Of a DNA stretch of 64,000 nucleotides, positions 25,617 through 34,269 are shown one piece after another. Made by a program: the position numbers and the translations under genes. Source of the stretch: Terriglobales bacterium (GTDB lineage Bacteria > Acidobacteriota > Terriglobia > Terriglobales > Acidobacteriaceae); contig DATMAB010000013.1 of assembly GCA_035573675.1 (NCBI GenBank), forward strand, positions 1-64,000, read 5' to 3'. Position 1 is the first letter of the stretch. Each line of letters begins with the position of its first letter. The notes under the pieces are model-generated. The model was not told the origin of the DNA. It did not search any database and saw only the letters and a program-made list of their open reading frames with translations.

Positions 25617-25778
25617 GTAATTCGCCTGGCCTGGCTCCGTTCGGCTTCCCTCGGTAGAGACGCAGCTTGCTGCGTCCCAGAGACGTTGCAAGCACCTCTC
25701 TACGTCAGGCGCCGTCGGCGCCCCAGCGTTTCTGGGATTTCTCTGCGATCTCCGCGGACTCTGCGTTGAAAAAAAGCG
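25617..25778. repeat. Intergenic hairpin repeats after mqnD
   Basis: GACGCAGCttGCTGCGTC at 25659-25676 is a perfect hairpin. GGCGCCGTCGGCGCC follows at about 25709-25723, and a CTCTGCGATCTCCGCGGAC stretch after it. No gene is seen. Confidence 0.5.
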
Positions 25779-26111
25779 TCAGCTGCCCGGCTGGTTGTAG
25801 CGGCCGATGATGACCCCGATCTCGACCGCCGCCTCCGGAGTGAGCTTCTCAAACTCCAGCCCCACGCCCGCGCCGCCGGCATAGCGCACGACCGTATGCA
25901 CTTTGCGGCGGATGCCTTCGCGCTCGTCGGTGATGGTGAGGATGCGCTTGGCGCCAACCGGCCAGCGCCGCGTGGTATCCAGGTGCATGCCGCCGCGGCC
26001 CAGCATGCGCACCAGCCCGGCGCGTTTGCCGCGCGCATCTGCGGCGTACACCTCCGCCGACTCCGGAATGGCCACGCGCTCGAACTTCCGTCGTTCCGGG
26101 GGCTCGGCCAT
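25779..26111 (-). CDS. PilZ domain protein
   Basis: 110 aa, one PilZ domain. The N terminus ERRKFERV gives the RxxxR half of the c-di-GMP motif, and the later LGRGGMHL matches the (D/N)xSxxG half only loosely (G and G kept, Asp and Ser not). Binding of c-di-GMP is therefore plausible but may be weak or lost. It is one of two possible c-di-GMP-linked genes here, the other being the HD-GYP protein at 29292. TACAAT on the minus strand ends 7 nt before the ATG, suggesting a leaderless message. Confidence 0.8.
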   Translation of the reverse strand: MAEPPERRKFERVAIPESAEVYAADARGKRAGLVRMLGRGGMHLDTTRRWPVGAKRILTITDEREGIRRKVHTVVRYAGGAGVGLEFEKLTPEAAVEIGVIIGRYNQPGS

Positions 26112-26118
26112 GCGCGCG

Positions 26119-26124
26119 ATTGTA
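26119..26124 (-). promoter_or_regulatory. -10 hexamer candidate for the PilZ gene
   Basis: TACAAT on the minus strand (ATTGTA on plus), ending 7 nt before the ATG at 26111. Confidence 0.35.
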
Positions 26125-26161
26125 ACAAAGAACGCTCACCGGCTTCTGCTTGCCGCCCGAC

Positions 26162-26280
26162 GGTCCGCGTTTTCGGCTTTCCGGCTTCCGCTCTCCGCTT
26201 TCCGCACTTGGCTGTTGGCTTTTGGGGCTCGGCCTTGCATTTTGCCTTTTGCATTTTCAATTTTGCATTTCACTTCGGCT
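26162..26280. repeat. Pyrimidine-rich degenerate repeat block
   Basis: TTTCGGCTTTCCGGCTTCC, GCTCTCCGCTTTCCGC, then TTGCATTTTGCCTTTTGCATTTTC. The first part is another copy of the CTCTCCGCTTTCCG family (see 8806-8984 and 9371-9403). Confidence 0.6.
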
Positions 26281-26302
26281 CGGCGGTATAAGGAGATTGC
26301 CT

Positions 26303-27016
26303 ATGAGCGCCGAGTTTTCCATCACGTCTCCGCAGAACCTGCTCATCGACGCCGACGACACGCTGTGGGAGAACAACAAGTATTTCGAACGGGCCATCGC
26401 CAACTTCATCAGCTTTCTCAATCACCACGAGTACACCGCAGAGCAGGTGCGCGAAGTGCTCAATGATGTGGAGCGCGAGTGCATTCTGAAACACGGCTAC
26501 GGCTTGCACAGCTTTGCCCACGCGCTGGTGGATACCTTCGAGCGCCTGTCGCTGGAGCCGCTGACGCCCGGCCTGCATGAAACCATCCGCGGCTTTGCGC
26601 ACACCATCGCCGAGCATCCGGTCGAGATCATCGCCGGCGTACCGGAAACGCTCGAGTACCTGGCCGCCCGCCATCACCTGATCCTGATGACCAAGGGCGA
26701 CCTGACCGAGCAGTCGGGCAAGATCGAGCGCTCCGGGCTGAAGCCCTTCTTCGCCGCGGTCGAGATCGTGCTGGAGAAAGACCCGGCCACGTACCGCAGC
26801 ACCACCGAAAAATACGGCCTGGAACCCGAGATCACCTGGATGGTGGGCAACAGCCCGCGGTCCGACATCAATCCCTCGCTTTCGGCGGGGCTCAACGCCG
26901 TTTTCGTGCCCCACGACAACACCTGGATTCTGGAGCACGAGGAAGTGAACCAGCCCGCGAACGGCAACTGCCTGCTGGTGGTGGAACGCTTCGCCGACCT
27001 CTGCCGCCACTTCTAG
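26303..27016 (+). CDS. HAD-superfamily hydrolase
   Basis: 237 aa. The four HAD motifs are present: motif I as LIDADDTLW (nucleophile DxD), motif II threonine in LILMTKGD, motif III lysine in EIVLEKDP, and motif IV as GNSPRSDI. A helical cap lies at about 30-110. Substrate is unknown; the layout matches phosphoglycolate-phosphatase-like or pyrimidine 5'-nucleotidase-like HAD proteins. The ATG is chosen because AAGGAG at 26290-26295 lies 7 nt upstream; upstream in-frame codons are repeat DNA. Confidence 0.88.
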   Translation: MSAEFSITSPQNLLIDADDTLWENNKYFERAIANFISFLNHHEYTAEQVREVLNDVERECILKHGYGLHSFAHALVDTFERLSLEPLTPGLHETIRGFAHTIAEHPVEIIAGVPETLEYLAARHHLILMTKGDLTEQSGKIERSGLKPFFAAVEIVLEKDPATYRSTTEKYGLEPEITWMVGNSPRSDINPSLSAGLNAVFVPHDNTWILEHEEVNQPANGNCLLVVERFADLCRHF

Positions 27017-27066
27017 CGCCTTCTGGACACCTTGGCGCCTCTCGCATATGCTGGCCGCTTCGCACG

Positions 27067-27849
27067 ATGTCCGACGACCGGGATATCTTGTACGCGGCCA
27101 TCGGCGCCGGCTTCGGCGCCTGGTCGTTCTTCAAAGGCTTCCGGATCCTTCGCAATAAACGCCTGGTCGAGAACACGCCGACGTCGAAGTGCCGCTCGGT
27201 GGCGCTCGGCCTGGCCGAGGTGCAGGGCAAGGCCACGGGCGACACCTGGTTCATCAGCCCGCTGGCCGAGGTGCGCTGCTACTGCTCGCAACTCAAGATC
27301 GAGCGCTACGAGAAGCGCGGCAAAAGCTCGCGCTGGGTCACCGTGCACGAGCGCCAGAACATGGTGCCCTTTTTCGTGGAAGACGAGACCGGCCGCGTGC
27401 GCGTGAACCCGGCGGGCGCTGAACTGGACCTTTCTCCCGACCTGGAGTACGAAAACGAGAGCGGCCTTGTGAACTGGCTGAAGCAGGCCTTCAGTGGCGA
27501 TCCCGCCGACGGCCTGGCGGGCCGCTCCATCGAGGAACGCTTCCGCAGTTACTGCGCGCGGCAGGGAGTCTCCTACTCGGGGCCCATGCGCTTCACGGAG
27601 CGCAACCTGTGCCCCGGAGGCCCGGTCTACGTGTTCGGCATGGCCAACGAGGTCCGCGGGGAAGCCGACGAGAACCTGCGCGTGGTCATCGAGAAAGGGA
27701 AACATCACCCCTGGTTCTTCATCGCGGAGTCAAGTCAAAAAGAAGTCTTGCAGAAACTGGCCCGCAACGTATGGTTGTACGTGTTCGGGGGCGGGGCGTT
27801 GTTCCTGGCCTGCCTGGGATGGCTGCTGGTCCGCCTGAATTTGTGGTAA
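27067..27849 (+). CDS. GIDE-domain membrane protein (MULAN/BAM-like)
   Basis: 260 aa. A helix at about 8-26 and a C-terminal helix at about 235-255 flank a soluble beta-rich region. Residues about 45-120 match the GIDE/BAM domain (GLAEVQGKA, then PLAEVRCYCSQLKIERY, then PFFVEDETGRVRV), known from the mitochondrial ubiquitin ligase MULAN and from bacterial membrane proteins. No RING finger is present. Two lemA genes follow 21 and 597 nt downstream in the same direction, and bacterial GIDE genes are, from general knowledge, often near lemA. The function of the set is unknown. TATGCT ends 14 nt before the ATG. Confidence 0.72.
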   Translation: MSDDRDILYAAIGAGFGAWSFFKGFRILRNKRLVENTPTSKCRSVALGLAEVQGKATGDTWFISPLAEVRCYCSQLKIERYEKRGKSSRWVTVHERQNMVPFFVEDETGRVRVNPAGAELDLSPDLEYENESGLVNWLKQAFSGDPADGLAGRSIEERFRSYCARQGVSYSGPMRFTERNLCPGGPVYVFGMANEVRGEADENLRVVIEKGKHHPWFFIAESSQKEVLQKLARNVWLYVFGGGALFLACLGWLLVRLNLW

Positions 27850-27870
27850 ACGATATCGAGGAGGTTGCCC

Positions 27871-28431
27871 ATGATCGCGCTGGGATTCCTGGTGGTCCTG
27901 CTGGTGGCGGCGGTGGTCCTTGTGATGTGGGCTATCGGCATCTACAACGGCCTCATCGCCATGCGTAATACCGTGGACAAGGAATGGTCGGACATCGACA
28001 TCCTGCTCAAGCAGCGCTATGACGAATTGCCCAAGCTGGTGGACACCTGCAAAGGCTACATGGCGCATGAGCGGGGCACATTCGAGGCCATCACCAAGGC
28101 GCGCGCGGCGGTGGCCCAGGCCGGTACCCCGGCTCAGCGCATGGAGGCGGAGAACCAGATCACCGGGGCGCTCCGGACTCTGTTCGCGGTGGCCGAGAAC
28201 TATCCCGAGCTGAAGGCCAACCAGAACTTCCTGCAGTTGCAGGGACGGGTGACAGGACTGGAGAGCGACATCGCGCGCCGCCGCGACGAATTCAACGAGG
28301 CCGCCAACGTCTACAACATCCGCATCGCGCAGGTGCCGGACATGATCGTGGCCCGCTTCCTGGGCTTCATGCGGCGCGACCTGTTCCAGGCCGCCGCCGC
28401 CGAGCGCGCGGACGTGAAGATCAGCTTCTGA
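27871..28431 (+). CDS. lemA: LemA family protein, copy 1
   Basis: 186 aa. One N-terminal membrane helix (about 4-24) followed by the LemA helical bundle: VDKEWSDIDILLKQRYDELPKLV, NYPELKANQNFLQLQ and the late NEAANVYNIRIAQVPD are all family blocks. The ATG is preceded by GAGGAGG at 27858-27864 with a 6-nt gap, which decides against the in-frame TTG at 27865. LemA proteins sit in the inner membrane with a soluble helical domain; their molecular function is unsettled. It lies between the GIDE gene and a second lemA. Confidence 0.93.
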   Translation: MIALGFLVVLLVAAVVLVMWAIGIYNGLIAMRNTVDKEWSDIDILLKQRYDELPKLVDTCKGYMAHERGTFEAITKARAAVAQAGTPAQRMEAENQITGALRTLFAVAENYPELKANQNFLQLQGRVTGLESDIARRRDEFNEAANVYNIRIAQVPDMIVARFLGFMRRDLFQAAAAERADVKISF

Positions 28432-28446
28432 ACGGGGAACCAGGCT

Positions 28447-29004
28447 ATGGGCTTCATGATTGCAGCCTTCTTCTTCCTCGTGGTGGCGGGCCTGGTGCTC
28501 TACTTCATCACCGTCTACAACAGCCTGGTTTCGATCCGCAATGAGTGCGACCGCGCCTGGTCCAACATCGACGTGCTGCTGAAGCAGCGGCACGACGAGC
28601 TGCCCAAGCTGGTGGAAACCTGCAAGGGCTACATGCAATACGAGCGGCAGACGCTGGAAAACGTGGTGCAGGCGCGCACCGCCTGGCTCAACGCCACCAC
28701 CGTAGACCAAAAACTGCAGGCGAACCAGCAAACCGCCGGAGCGCTGAAGACGCTGTTCGCAGTGGCGGAGAAGTATCCTGACCTCAAAGCCAACCAGAAC
28801 TTTTTGCAGTTGCAGGCGCGCATCAGCCAGCTCGAATCGCACATCGCCGACCGGCGCGAGTTGTACAACGACGCCGTCAACACCTTCAACATCCGCATCG
28901 CGCAGTTGCCGGACGTATTCATCGCCCGCATGCTGGCCTATGTTCCTAGGCCTCTGTTCGCCGCCACTGGCGCCGAGCGCGCGGACGTGAGCGTGGCCAT
29001 GTAG
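28447..29004 (+). CDS. lemA: LemA family protein, copy 2
   Basis: 185 aa, a paralogue of the preceding gene, 15 nt downstream. Shared blocks include RAWSNIDVLLKQRHDELPKLV, YPDLKANQNFLQLQ, and NTFNIRIAQLPD; both copies end in a GAERADV/AERADV motif. The membrane helix is at about 4-24. The pair probably arose by tandem duplication and may form hetero-oligomers. A CCCACGTCTGCGCC hairpin begins 9 nt after the stop and probably ends the operon. Confidence 0.93.
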   Translation: MGFMIAAFFFLVVAGLVLYFITVYNSLVSIRNECDRAWSNIDVLLKQRHDELPKLVETCKGYMQYERQTLENVVQARTAWLNATTVDQKLQANQQTAGALKTLFAVAEKYPDLKANQNFLQLQARISQLESHIADRRELYNDAVNTFNIRIAQLPDVFIARMLAYVPRPLFAATGAERADVSVAM

Positions 29005-29012
29005 GGTGTTCC

Positions 29013-29050
29013 CCCACGTCTGCGCCGAAAGGCGTGGCGCAGATCATGGG
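29013..29050. terminator. Hairpin repeat after the lemA operon
   Basis: CCCACGTCTGCGCC (29013-29026) pairs with GGCGCAGATCATGGG (29036-29050), with a single bulge. Same family as the hairpins at 12038-12074 and 12177-12213. There is no U-tract. Confidence 0.5.
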
Positions 29051-29291
29051 GCTTCATCATCCGCGCTGCCACGCCGGACGCCTGCCGGGCCATCCTTTCC
29101 CTTCCACTCAGTCTCGGCTGCCTCAGTGTTCATTTGTAGCGAACCGTAGAGTTCCATCGGCATGGTAACCGCCCCCGGAGTTACCCCACCGCACCAAGTT
29201 AACCAATAGCCCGAAGGTGGCGGGCGGAGCCGGGTGTGGTTGGCGGCGTGGTAATCTCAATCTGCTCTGCGGTTTTCGCTGCCACCTTCGC

Positions 29292-30545
29292 GTGACAGTG
29301 AAAAAGAACAATTTCCGGCGGCTGCTCGGAACCTTCGAGACCCTCGCCGACCTCGGTCCGGAACTGACCGCGGAACGGGACTTCCCCGAGACCGCGCGCG
29401 TCATGCTCAACCTGCTGCTGGAGGCCCTAGGGGCGCGCGAAGGAGCGCTGTTCACCTACAGCGACAAGCCTGCCTTGCTGGCTTCGGTGGCGGCGCAAGG
29501 TTTTGCCCTCTTCCCCGATGCGGCAGTGATCCCTCTGTTGCCGCGACACGTCCATGCGCTGCAGACCACGCGTACCCCGCAGGCGCTGACCCCGAAGAGC
29601 TGCGACAATTTTCTGAGCTCGAACGGCAACGTGGCGCCGGAGCTGTTCAAGTGCATCGCACCGCTGCGCGTGGGCTCGAAGCTGGTGGGCATGCTGGCGC
29701 TGGGCCGGCGCGAGGGCGACGCCGTCTACGAGGGCGACGAATTCGACGCCCTGGGCCTGATGGCCAACTACATCGCGCTGGCCGTGCACAATCACAATCT
29801 GAGCCAGTCGCTGCAGCATCGCATCGCGGAGAACCTGCGCCTGCTAGCCTCGCTGCACAGCTTTTATGACCAGACTCTGGAAGCGTTTGCCAGCGCCATC
29901 GACGTGAAGGACGTACACACGCACGGGCACTCCCTGCGCGTGGGCCGCTATGCAGCGGGCATCGCCACCAGCCTGGGCATGGACGAGACCGAGGTCAGCG
30001 GGCTGCGCGCCGCCGGCTACCTGCACGATATCGGCAAGGTCACGGTGGACAAGTACATCTTCGCCAAGCCCACGGCGCTGGGCCCGGAAGAGTTCCGGGA
30101 GATGGCCGACCACACCGTCATCGGGCACAAGATCGTAAGCGGCGTGGAGTTCCCCTGGCCCAGGATCGCGGACGTGGTGCGCTGGCACCACGAGCGCTCC
30201 GACGGCTCCGGCTACCCCGACCGGTTGCGCAACGACGACGTGGTCGTGCCGGTGCGCGTCACCGCGGTGGCCGATACCTTCGACGCCATGACCAGCCCGC
30301 GGCCCTACCGCCAGCCGCTCTCGGTGGGCGAAGCCCTCAGCGAGATCGTGCGCCTGACGCCACAGAAGTTCGATCCCAACATCGTGCAGGGCCTGCTGGT
30401 GCAGGTGCGCCGCGACGCCACCGGCCGCAACCGTCCCACCTTCCTCGATGAGCGCCTGGAATGCAACATCGCTCCCACCGACGTGGACCAGGTCGCCGCC
30501 TCCCTCAACTACCGCATCAATAAAGGCCGGGTGTACTCGGCGTAA
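29292..30545 (+). CDS. GAF/HD-GYP domain phosphodiesterase
   Basis: About 417 aa from the GTG at 29292 (another GTG at 29298). A GAF domain at about 20-185 is followed by an HD-GYP domain at about 205-390, with the HD dyad in LHDIGK, the histidine pair in WHHERSDGSGYP (the GYP motif) and a later TAVADTFDAMTS. HD-GYP proteins cleave c-di-GMP to GMP. No membrane span or receiver domain is present, so the GAF domain is the likely input. The preceding 285 nt are the lemA hairpin and unassigned sequence. With the PilZ gene it is a hint of c-di-GMP signalling near here. Confidence 0.9.
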   Translation: MTVKKNNFRRLLGTFETLADLGPELTAERDFPETARVMLNLLLEALGAREGALFTYSDKPALLASVAAQGFALFPDAAVIPLLPRHVHALQTTRTPQALTPKSCDNFLSSNGNVAPELFKCIAPLRVGSKLVGMLALGRREGDAVYEGDEFDALGLMANYIALAVHNHNLSQSLQHRIAENLRLLASLHSFYDQTLEAFASAIDVKDVHTHGHSLRVGRYAAGIATSLGMDETEVSGLRAAGYLHDIGKVTVDKYIFAKPTALGPEEFREMADHTVIGHKIVSGVEFPWPRIADVVRWHHERSDGSGYPDRLRNDDVVVPVRVTAVADTFDAMTSPRPYRQPLSVGEALSEIVRLTPQKFDPNIVQGLLVQVRRDATGRNRPTFLDERLECNIAPTDVDQVAASLNYRINKGRVYSA

Positions 30546-30576
30546 CCCATTTGGTAATTGGCCGGAACGACGGCGC

Positions 30577-31734
30577 TCAGGAGTACATCTCCGGATACAA
30601 CCGCCGGGCGCAGTCAGGACAGATGCCGTGGCTGAACTCGGCCTCGGAGCGGGCGCGGATATAGGTCTCCATGGGGTTCCAATTTCCCTGCTCGTCGCGG
30701 ATCTTCTTGCAGGAAGCGCAGACCGGCAGCAGTCCGCGCAGCGTCTTGACCTCAGCCAGCATGGCTTCGAGTTCCGCGGTGCGCTCGCGGACCTTGTTTT
30801 CCAGGTCGGCGGCCAGGGCTTGCAGTTCCTGGTTCAGCCGATTGCGCTCCGCCAGGGTCTGCTCGAGCTCCTGGTGAGATCGGAGCAGGCTCACGGCCAG
30901 GCCGGAGAACTCGCCGGAGAGCTGCGCCACCTCCGCGGGGATCCCGGGAGCCGCCTCAAGCGGAGCCGGACCGTCCCGCGTGGTGAGATGCAGGCCGCGC
31001 ACGTGGTCGACCAGATGGTCGAGCGGGCGCAGCACACGGGCCGCAGCCACGCGTGCGAACACGATGGAGAAGGCGATGCCCGCCAGCGCCAGCAGCAGCG
31101 TGGCCAGGTGGTAGCGTTCGGCTTCGGACACTGCGTGCTCGTGGGCGTAGAGGCGCCAGTGCAACACGCTGAGTCCGAGCACGGGAACCGTGGTGGTAAG
31201 CACCAGCACGTGAAGAAGGTAGAAGCGCAGGGAGCGCGGCTCCCCCGCGGCAAGACCACCCGGGATCCAGCCGCGCATCACCGCAGCACCGACCACCAGC
31301 TCCGCCAGCAGGACGTTCAGCAGGCCGTTGAGCGGCGTCTTGGCGAGGATGAACCACACGCCGGGCGTTGCCTCGCGCAAGGCAACGACGTGCGTCAGGT
31401 AGAGCAGCGGAACGCCGGCGACCGCCCAGTAGAGCAGGTCGGCCGCCAGTGGCATCCAGCGGCGGCGCACCAGCAAGCCGACCGCGGCTGCTTCCAGCAC
31501 GACGGCCGCAATGGCATACGGATGGCCCAACAGCGTCAGCGTGCGGCCGGCAGCCAGCGCCGCCGCCAGCGCTCCCCAATACGGACCGCAGAGCAGGGCC
31601 ACAGCCAGCGGCAAGACGCCGCCGAACATCAAGGGGACGTCGGCAAACAGCGGTACGCTCCAGGAGTTCAGCAGGAAGCCCAGTGCCCCGGCCGCAAGGC
31701 TGAGAATGACGGCCCTTCGTCGCTCGTCCGACAT
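30577..31734 (-). CDS. Membrane sensor-like protein without output domain
   Basis: 385 aa. About six membrane helices (about 10-165) of the 5TMR/MASE type, with LMFGGVLPLAVALLCGPYWG, then two further helices near 175-195 and 210-230, and a HAMP-like segment (RVLRPLDHLVDHV). A coiled coil follows (about 275-335). The C-terminal 50 residues carry two CxxC pairs (LPVCASCKKIRDEQG and GICPDCARR), a tail usually found at the end of bacterial sensor and diguanylate cyclase proteins. No kinase, GGDEF or receiver is present, so it may be a truncated sensor or a redox or metal-responsive scaffold. The ends look intact. Confidence 0.7.
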   Translation of the reverse strand: MSDERRRAVILSLAAGALGFLLNSWSVPLFADVPLMFGGVLPLAVALLCGPYWGALAAALAAGRTLTLLGHPYAIAAVVLEAAAVGLLVRRRWMPLAADLLYWAVAGVPLLYLTHVVALREATPGVWFILAKTPLNGLLNVLLAELVVGAAVMRGWIPGGLAAGEPRSLRFYLLHVLVLTTTVPVLGLSVLHWRLYAHEHAVSEAERYHLATLLLALAGIAFSIVFARVAAARVLRPLDHLVDHVRGLHLTTRDGPAPLEAAPGIPAEVAQLSGEFSGLAVSLLRSHQELEQTLAERNRLNQELQALAADLENKVRERTAELEAMLAEVKTLRGLLPVCASCKKIRDEQGNWNPMETYIRARSEAEFSHGICPDCARRLYPEMYS

Positions 31735-31818
31735 GCTGGAGCACCGCCGCGCCGCTGGCTTCGGGAACCGCGCGGATTATATGCCGGGCCCAGCCGGATT
31801 CGAAAGCGGCGCCGGACG

Positions 31819-32322
31819 TCAGCCGCGCAGGACCTTCTCAATCTGCCGCGTGTGATTGATGTCGTGCCCGGCGAACATGGTGGCGATGCGAGCCACGGTC
31901 TCCCTGCCGCGTTCGGAGTGGATGCCGTACATGCGCCACTGCCGGGGCTGGAGCGAGCGCAGCAGCGCCAGGTTGCTGCGGCGCAGGGTGGAGAACATTT
32001 CCAGCGACTGTTTCGGATCTTGCCGGGCGTACTTGCCGACCTTGGCCCATTTGTCCTGGTCGAAGGCCTGGATGGCGGTGCCGTTGGCGCTCAGGATCAT
32101 ACGCAGGCGATAGCCGGCCACCATCTCGGACTCGGCCAGATGCGCCAGGACCTCCGCCACGGACCACCTGCCCGGGGCGGGGCGTCGCGCCAGTTGCGCA
32201 CGGCTGCGCCCGCGGATCAGGCGCGCCAGACGGCGGGGCGTCGCCTGCTGTACTGCGAGCGGGTCGTGCCCTTCCACATACCCGAGGATGCGCCGCACGT
32301 ACTGCTTCACCGTTTCTGCCAT
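31819..32322 (-). CDS. DinB family protein
   Basis: 167 aa four-helix DinB-like fold. The metal-binding histidines are likely in VAEVLAHLAESE (first) and GHDINHTRQIEKVL (two near the C terminus). Family members include thiol transferases for bacillithiol or mycothiol and many of unknown role. It lies 8 nt downstream of the exported hypothetical gene stop region, in the same direction, and could share its transcript. Confidence 0.85.
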   Translation of the reverse strand: MAETVKQYVRRILGYVEGHDPLAVQQATPRRLARLIRGRSRAQLARRPAPGRWSVAEVLAHLAESEMVAGYRLRMILSANGTAIQAFDQDKWAKVGKYARQDPKQSLEMFSTLRRSNLALLRSLQPRQWRMYGIHSERGRETVARIATMFAGHDINHTRQIEKVLRG

Positions 32323-32330
32323 CAGTCTGC

Positions 32331-33683
32331 CTACCTTCCCTTGCGTGCTTCGGTCACCGCTTCGCGCGCCTCGGTCTTGAAGACCGCGCCCAGCACTTCC
32401 ATCTCCATCGTCCCTTCCTTGGTGCTGGCAGAGGACTCCAGGCGCGGCGTGTCCTCGCCGGTGGGGAACAGACGATAGTCCACCTGGGCCTCGTACTTGC
32501 CGGTGCCCAGGCCCGTGGCGCGGCCGAGGAATCCTCCCACCTTGCCGGCCGCTTTCATACGCGTGAGGTCAGTATAGAGGACGAAGTCGCAATCCTTGCT
32601 GCGGGCCTCCATCTGGATGTCGTCCGGCTTGGTCGCATCGAGCGGCACGGCATCGGCGTCGTAGTCGCGAATCTCGTTCATCAGCAGCTCCCGTGCCTGC
32701 TGCAGGTTGGCGGAACTCTTGGCCTTGTTTTCGATGCGCACCACGCCGATGCGCAGCTTTCCGGAACTCTTGCCGGCCGTGGACTGCGAAGCGCCGGCCG
32801 CAGCCACCGCTGCCGCCATATCTTCTTCGCTCACGTCGCCCTTCGTGGCCTGGGCCATCATCGCGCCCATGTCGGGTGCGCACATCAGTTGCTGGAAGCT
32901 CGTGACTTCCCGGTAGCCGGCGGGAAGGTCGAACAGCGCCGGCTCAAGCGTGGAGCGCGAGAGCTCCAGGGTCTCCGTCGTGGTGGTAAAGGTCTGGCCG
33001 CCGGCGGTCATGGTGCGGGTTTCTTTCAGCGGGTATCCCAACTGCCCGGCGCCGGAACGGCGGAAGCGGATTTTGTCCTGGCATTCCGGCTTCTGCGGGG
33101 CGGCGGTACGGGCCGACGCCCGCTGCGCCGCCGTCTGGCAACTCAGGCCGTAGGAGACGTTGGCGTACCAGCCGTCGGTCTCCATGCTGAATTTCTCTTT
33201 CAGGCAGGCGTCCGGCGAGGGCTCGGCGCGCATCGAGCTCTTGATGTGCCGGGCGCTGAAGCCGAACATCTGCTGGCGCTCGCCGGTATCGGTGACGGTA
33301 TTGACGTAGGTAACGATGCCACCACGCGACGCGGGCTCGGTCTTTGCGCCCTTCTTTGCAGCCGGCTTGGCTGCAGGCGGAGCAGGTTCGGCAGCGGCTT
33401 CTTCCACCGCCTCATCTTCTTCCGTGAAGGGCGTCACCAGGTAGACCTTGCAGGCGTTGTTGATCTGGATTTGGCGCTTCTGATCGCACTGCAGCACTGT
33501 CGTCACCGACATGCCGGGGCCGTAGCTTTGCTCGCTGCGCTGCCGCGGTCCCTTGATGTAGACCGTGCTTTCGCTGGTATGGCCGGCCATGGTGTTGCGT
33601 GTCTTCACCTTGATATCGGCCAGCGCGGCCGGCAACAGTACGGCCACAAGGGCGATGAACACTGCCCCATAGAGCTTCTTCAT
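32331..33683 (-). CDS. Exported hypothetical protein
   Basis: 450 aa with a clear signal peptide (about 1-22). The N-terminal part (about 25-90, KVKTRNTMAGHTSESTVYIKG) resembles the DUF4412-type beta domain that reads substrate-binding lipocalin-like folds; this is tentative. An alanine- and lysine-rich linker lies at about 95-118, and a domain with several cysteines at about 120-290. A C-terminal segment (about 305-440, LRIGVVRIENKAKSSANLQQ and DYDADAVPLDA) looks like a TolB-N/CsgG-like nucleotide-free alpha-beta fold. No function can be named. The dinB gene follows in the same direction. Confidence 0.65.
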   Translation of the reverse strand: MKKLYGAVFIALVAVLLPAALADIKVKTRNTMAGHTSESTVYIKGPRQRSEQSYGPGMSVTTVLQCDQKRQIQINNACKVYLVTPFTEEDEAVEEAAAEPAPPAAKPAAKKGAKTEPASRGGIVTYVNTVTDTGERQQMFGFSARHIKSSMRAEPSPDACLKEKFSMETDGWYANVSYGLSCQTAAQRASARTAAPQKPECQDKIRFRRSGAGQLGYPLKETRTMTAGGQTFTTTTETLELSRSTLEPALFDLPAGYREVTSFQQLMCAPDMGAMMAQATKGDVSEEDMAAAVAAAGASQSTAGKSSGKLRIGVVRIENKAKSSANLQQARELLMNEIRDYDADAVPLDATKPDDIQMEARSKDCDFVLYTDLTRMKAAGKVGGFLGRATGLGTGKYEAQVDYRLFPTGEDTPRLESSASTKEGTMEMEVLGAVFKTEAREAVTEARKGR

Positions 33684-33920
33684 GATCTATCTCCCTCGTC
33701 GTGCTGAGACTCTAACGGCGGAGGTTGGAGGGCGCTATCCGATTCTTGCCTCCAGTTCACCTTCCCGGCCGCGGTCGCTCTCCAGAACGAGGAAGACAGT
33801 CTGCCACAACGGGCCGCAGTTTGGCAGTGCGCAGTGCTAGGGGCCGCTAGGAGCGGGAAAGCGATGGTGAATGGCGCCCACAAAGACGCGGTCGGCGCGA
33901 TGTGAAACGCGGCGGAGGAT
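33684..33920. other. Gene-free gap
   Basis: About 237 nt between the exported hypothetical gene and the Rieske ferredoxin gene, both on the minus strand. I see no gene, RNA or clear promoter here. Confidence 0.4.
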
Positions 33921-34229
33921 CTACACCTGAACCAGCACGTCGTCACCCTCGATCTTCAGCGGATAGACGGTAACCTTGGCGGCGGGATTGTGCGTGGCTT
34001 CGCCGGTCTTGGGGTCGTACATCCAGCCGTGCCACGGGCACACGATCTTGCCTTCAACGATGATGCCCTGCCCCAGCGGGCCGCCGCGGTGCAGGCAGAC
34101 GTTGTCCAGCGCGGTCAGATTGCCCTCGACGTTGGCTATGCAGATGGTGCGTTCACCGCAGGGGAATTCTCGCGCCTCGTCGCGACCGGGCAGGTCGCCT
34201 TTGCTGCCGATCTTCACGAACTCAGCCAT
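33921..34229 (-). CDS. Rieske [2Fe-2S] ferredoxin
   Basis: 102 aa. The cluster ligands are in CLHRGG and CPWHGW, the standard C-x-H and C-x2-H pairs. It resembles the ferredoxin subunits of ring-hydroxylating oxygenases and the small subunit of nitrite reductases. It starts 40 nt after the nuoB stop on the same strand, so both are probably one transcript. The gap carries GAACTGAGAACCGGAAACTGAGAAC repeats. Confidence 0.9.
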   Translation of the reverse strand: MAEFVKIGSKGDLPGRDEAREFPCGERTICIANVEGNLTALDNVCLHRGGPLGQGIIVEGKIVCPWHGWMYDPKTGEATHNPAAKVTVYPLKIEGDDVLVQV

Positions 34230-34269
34230 GAAGGAGTTCCTCCGAGAACTGAGAACCGGAAACTGAGAA

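Noticed and set aside
30448-32478. 676-codon plus-strand frame over the sensor, DinB and 5' exported genes
   Set aside because: It runs against three minus-strand genes with real family motifs and has no recognisable domain.
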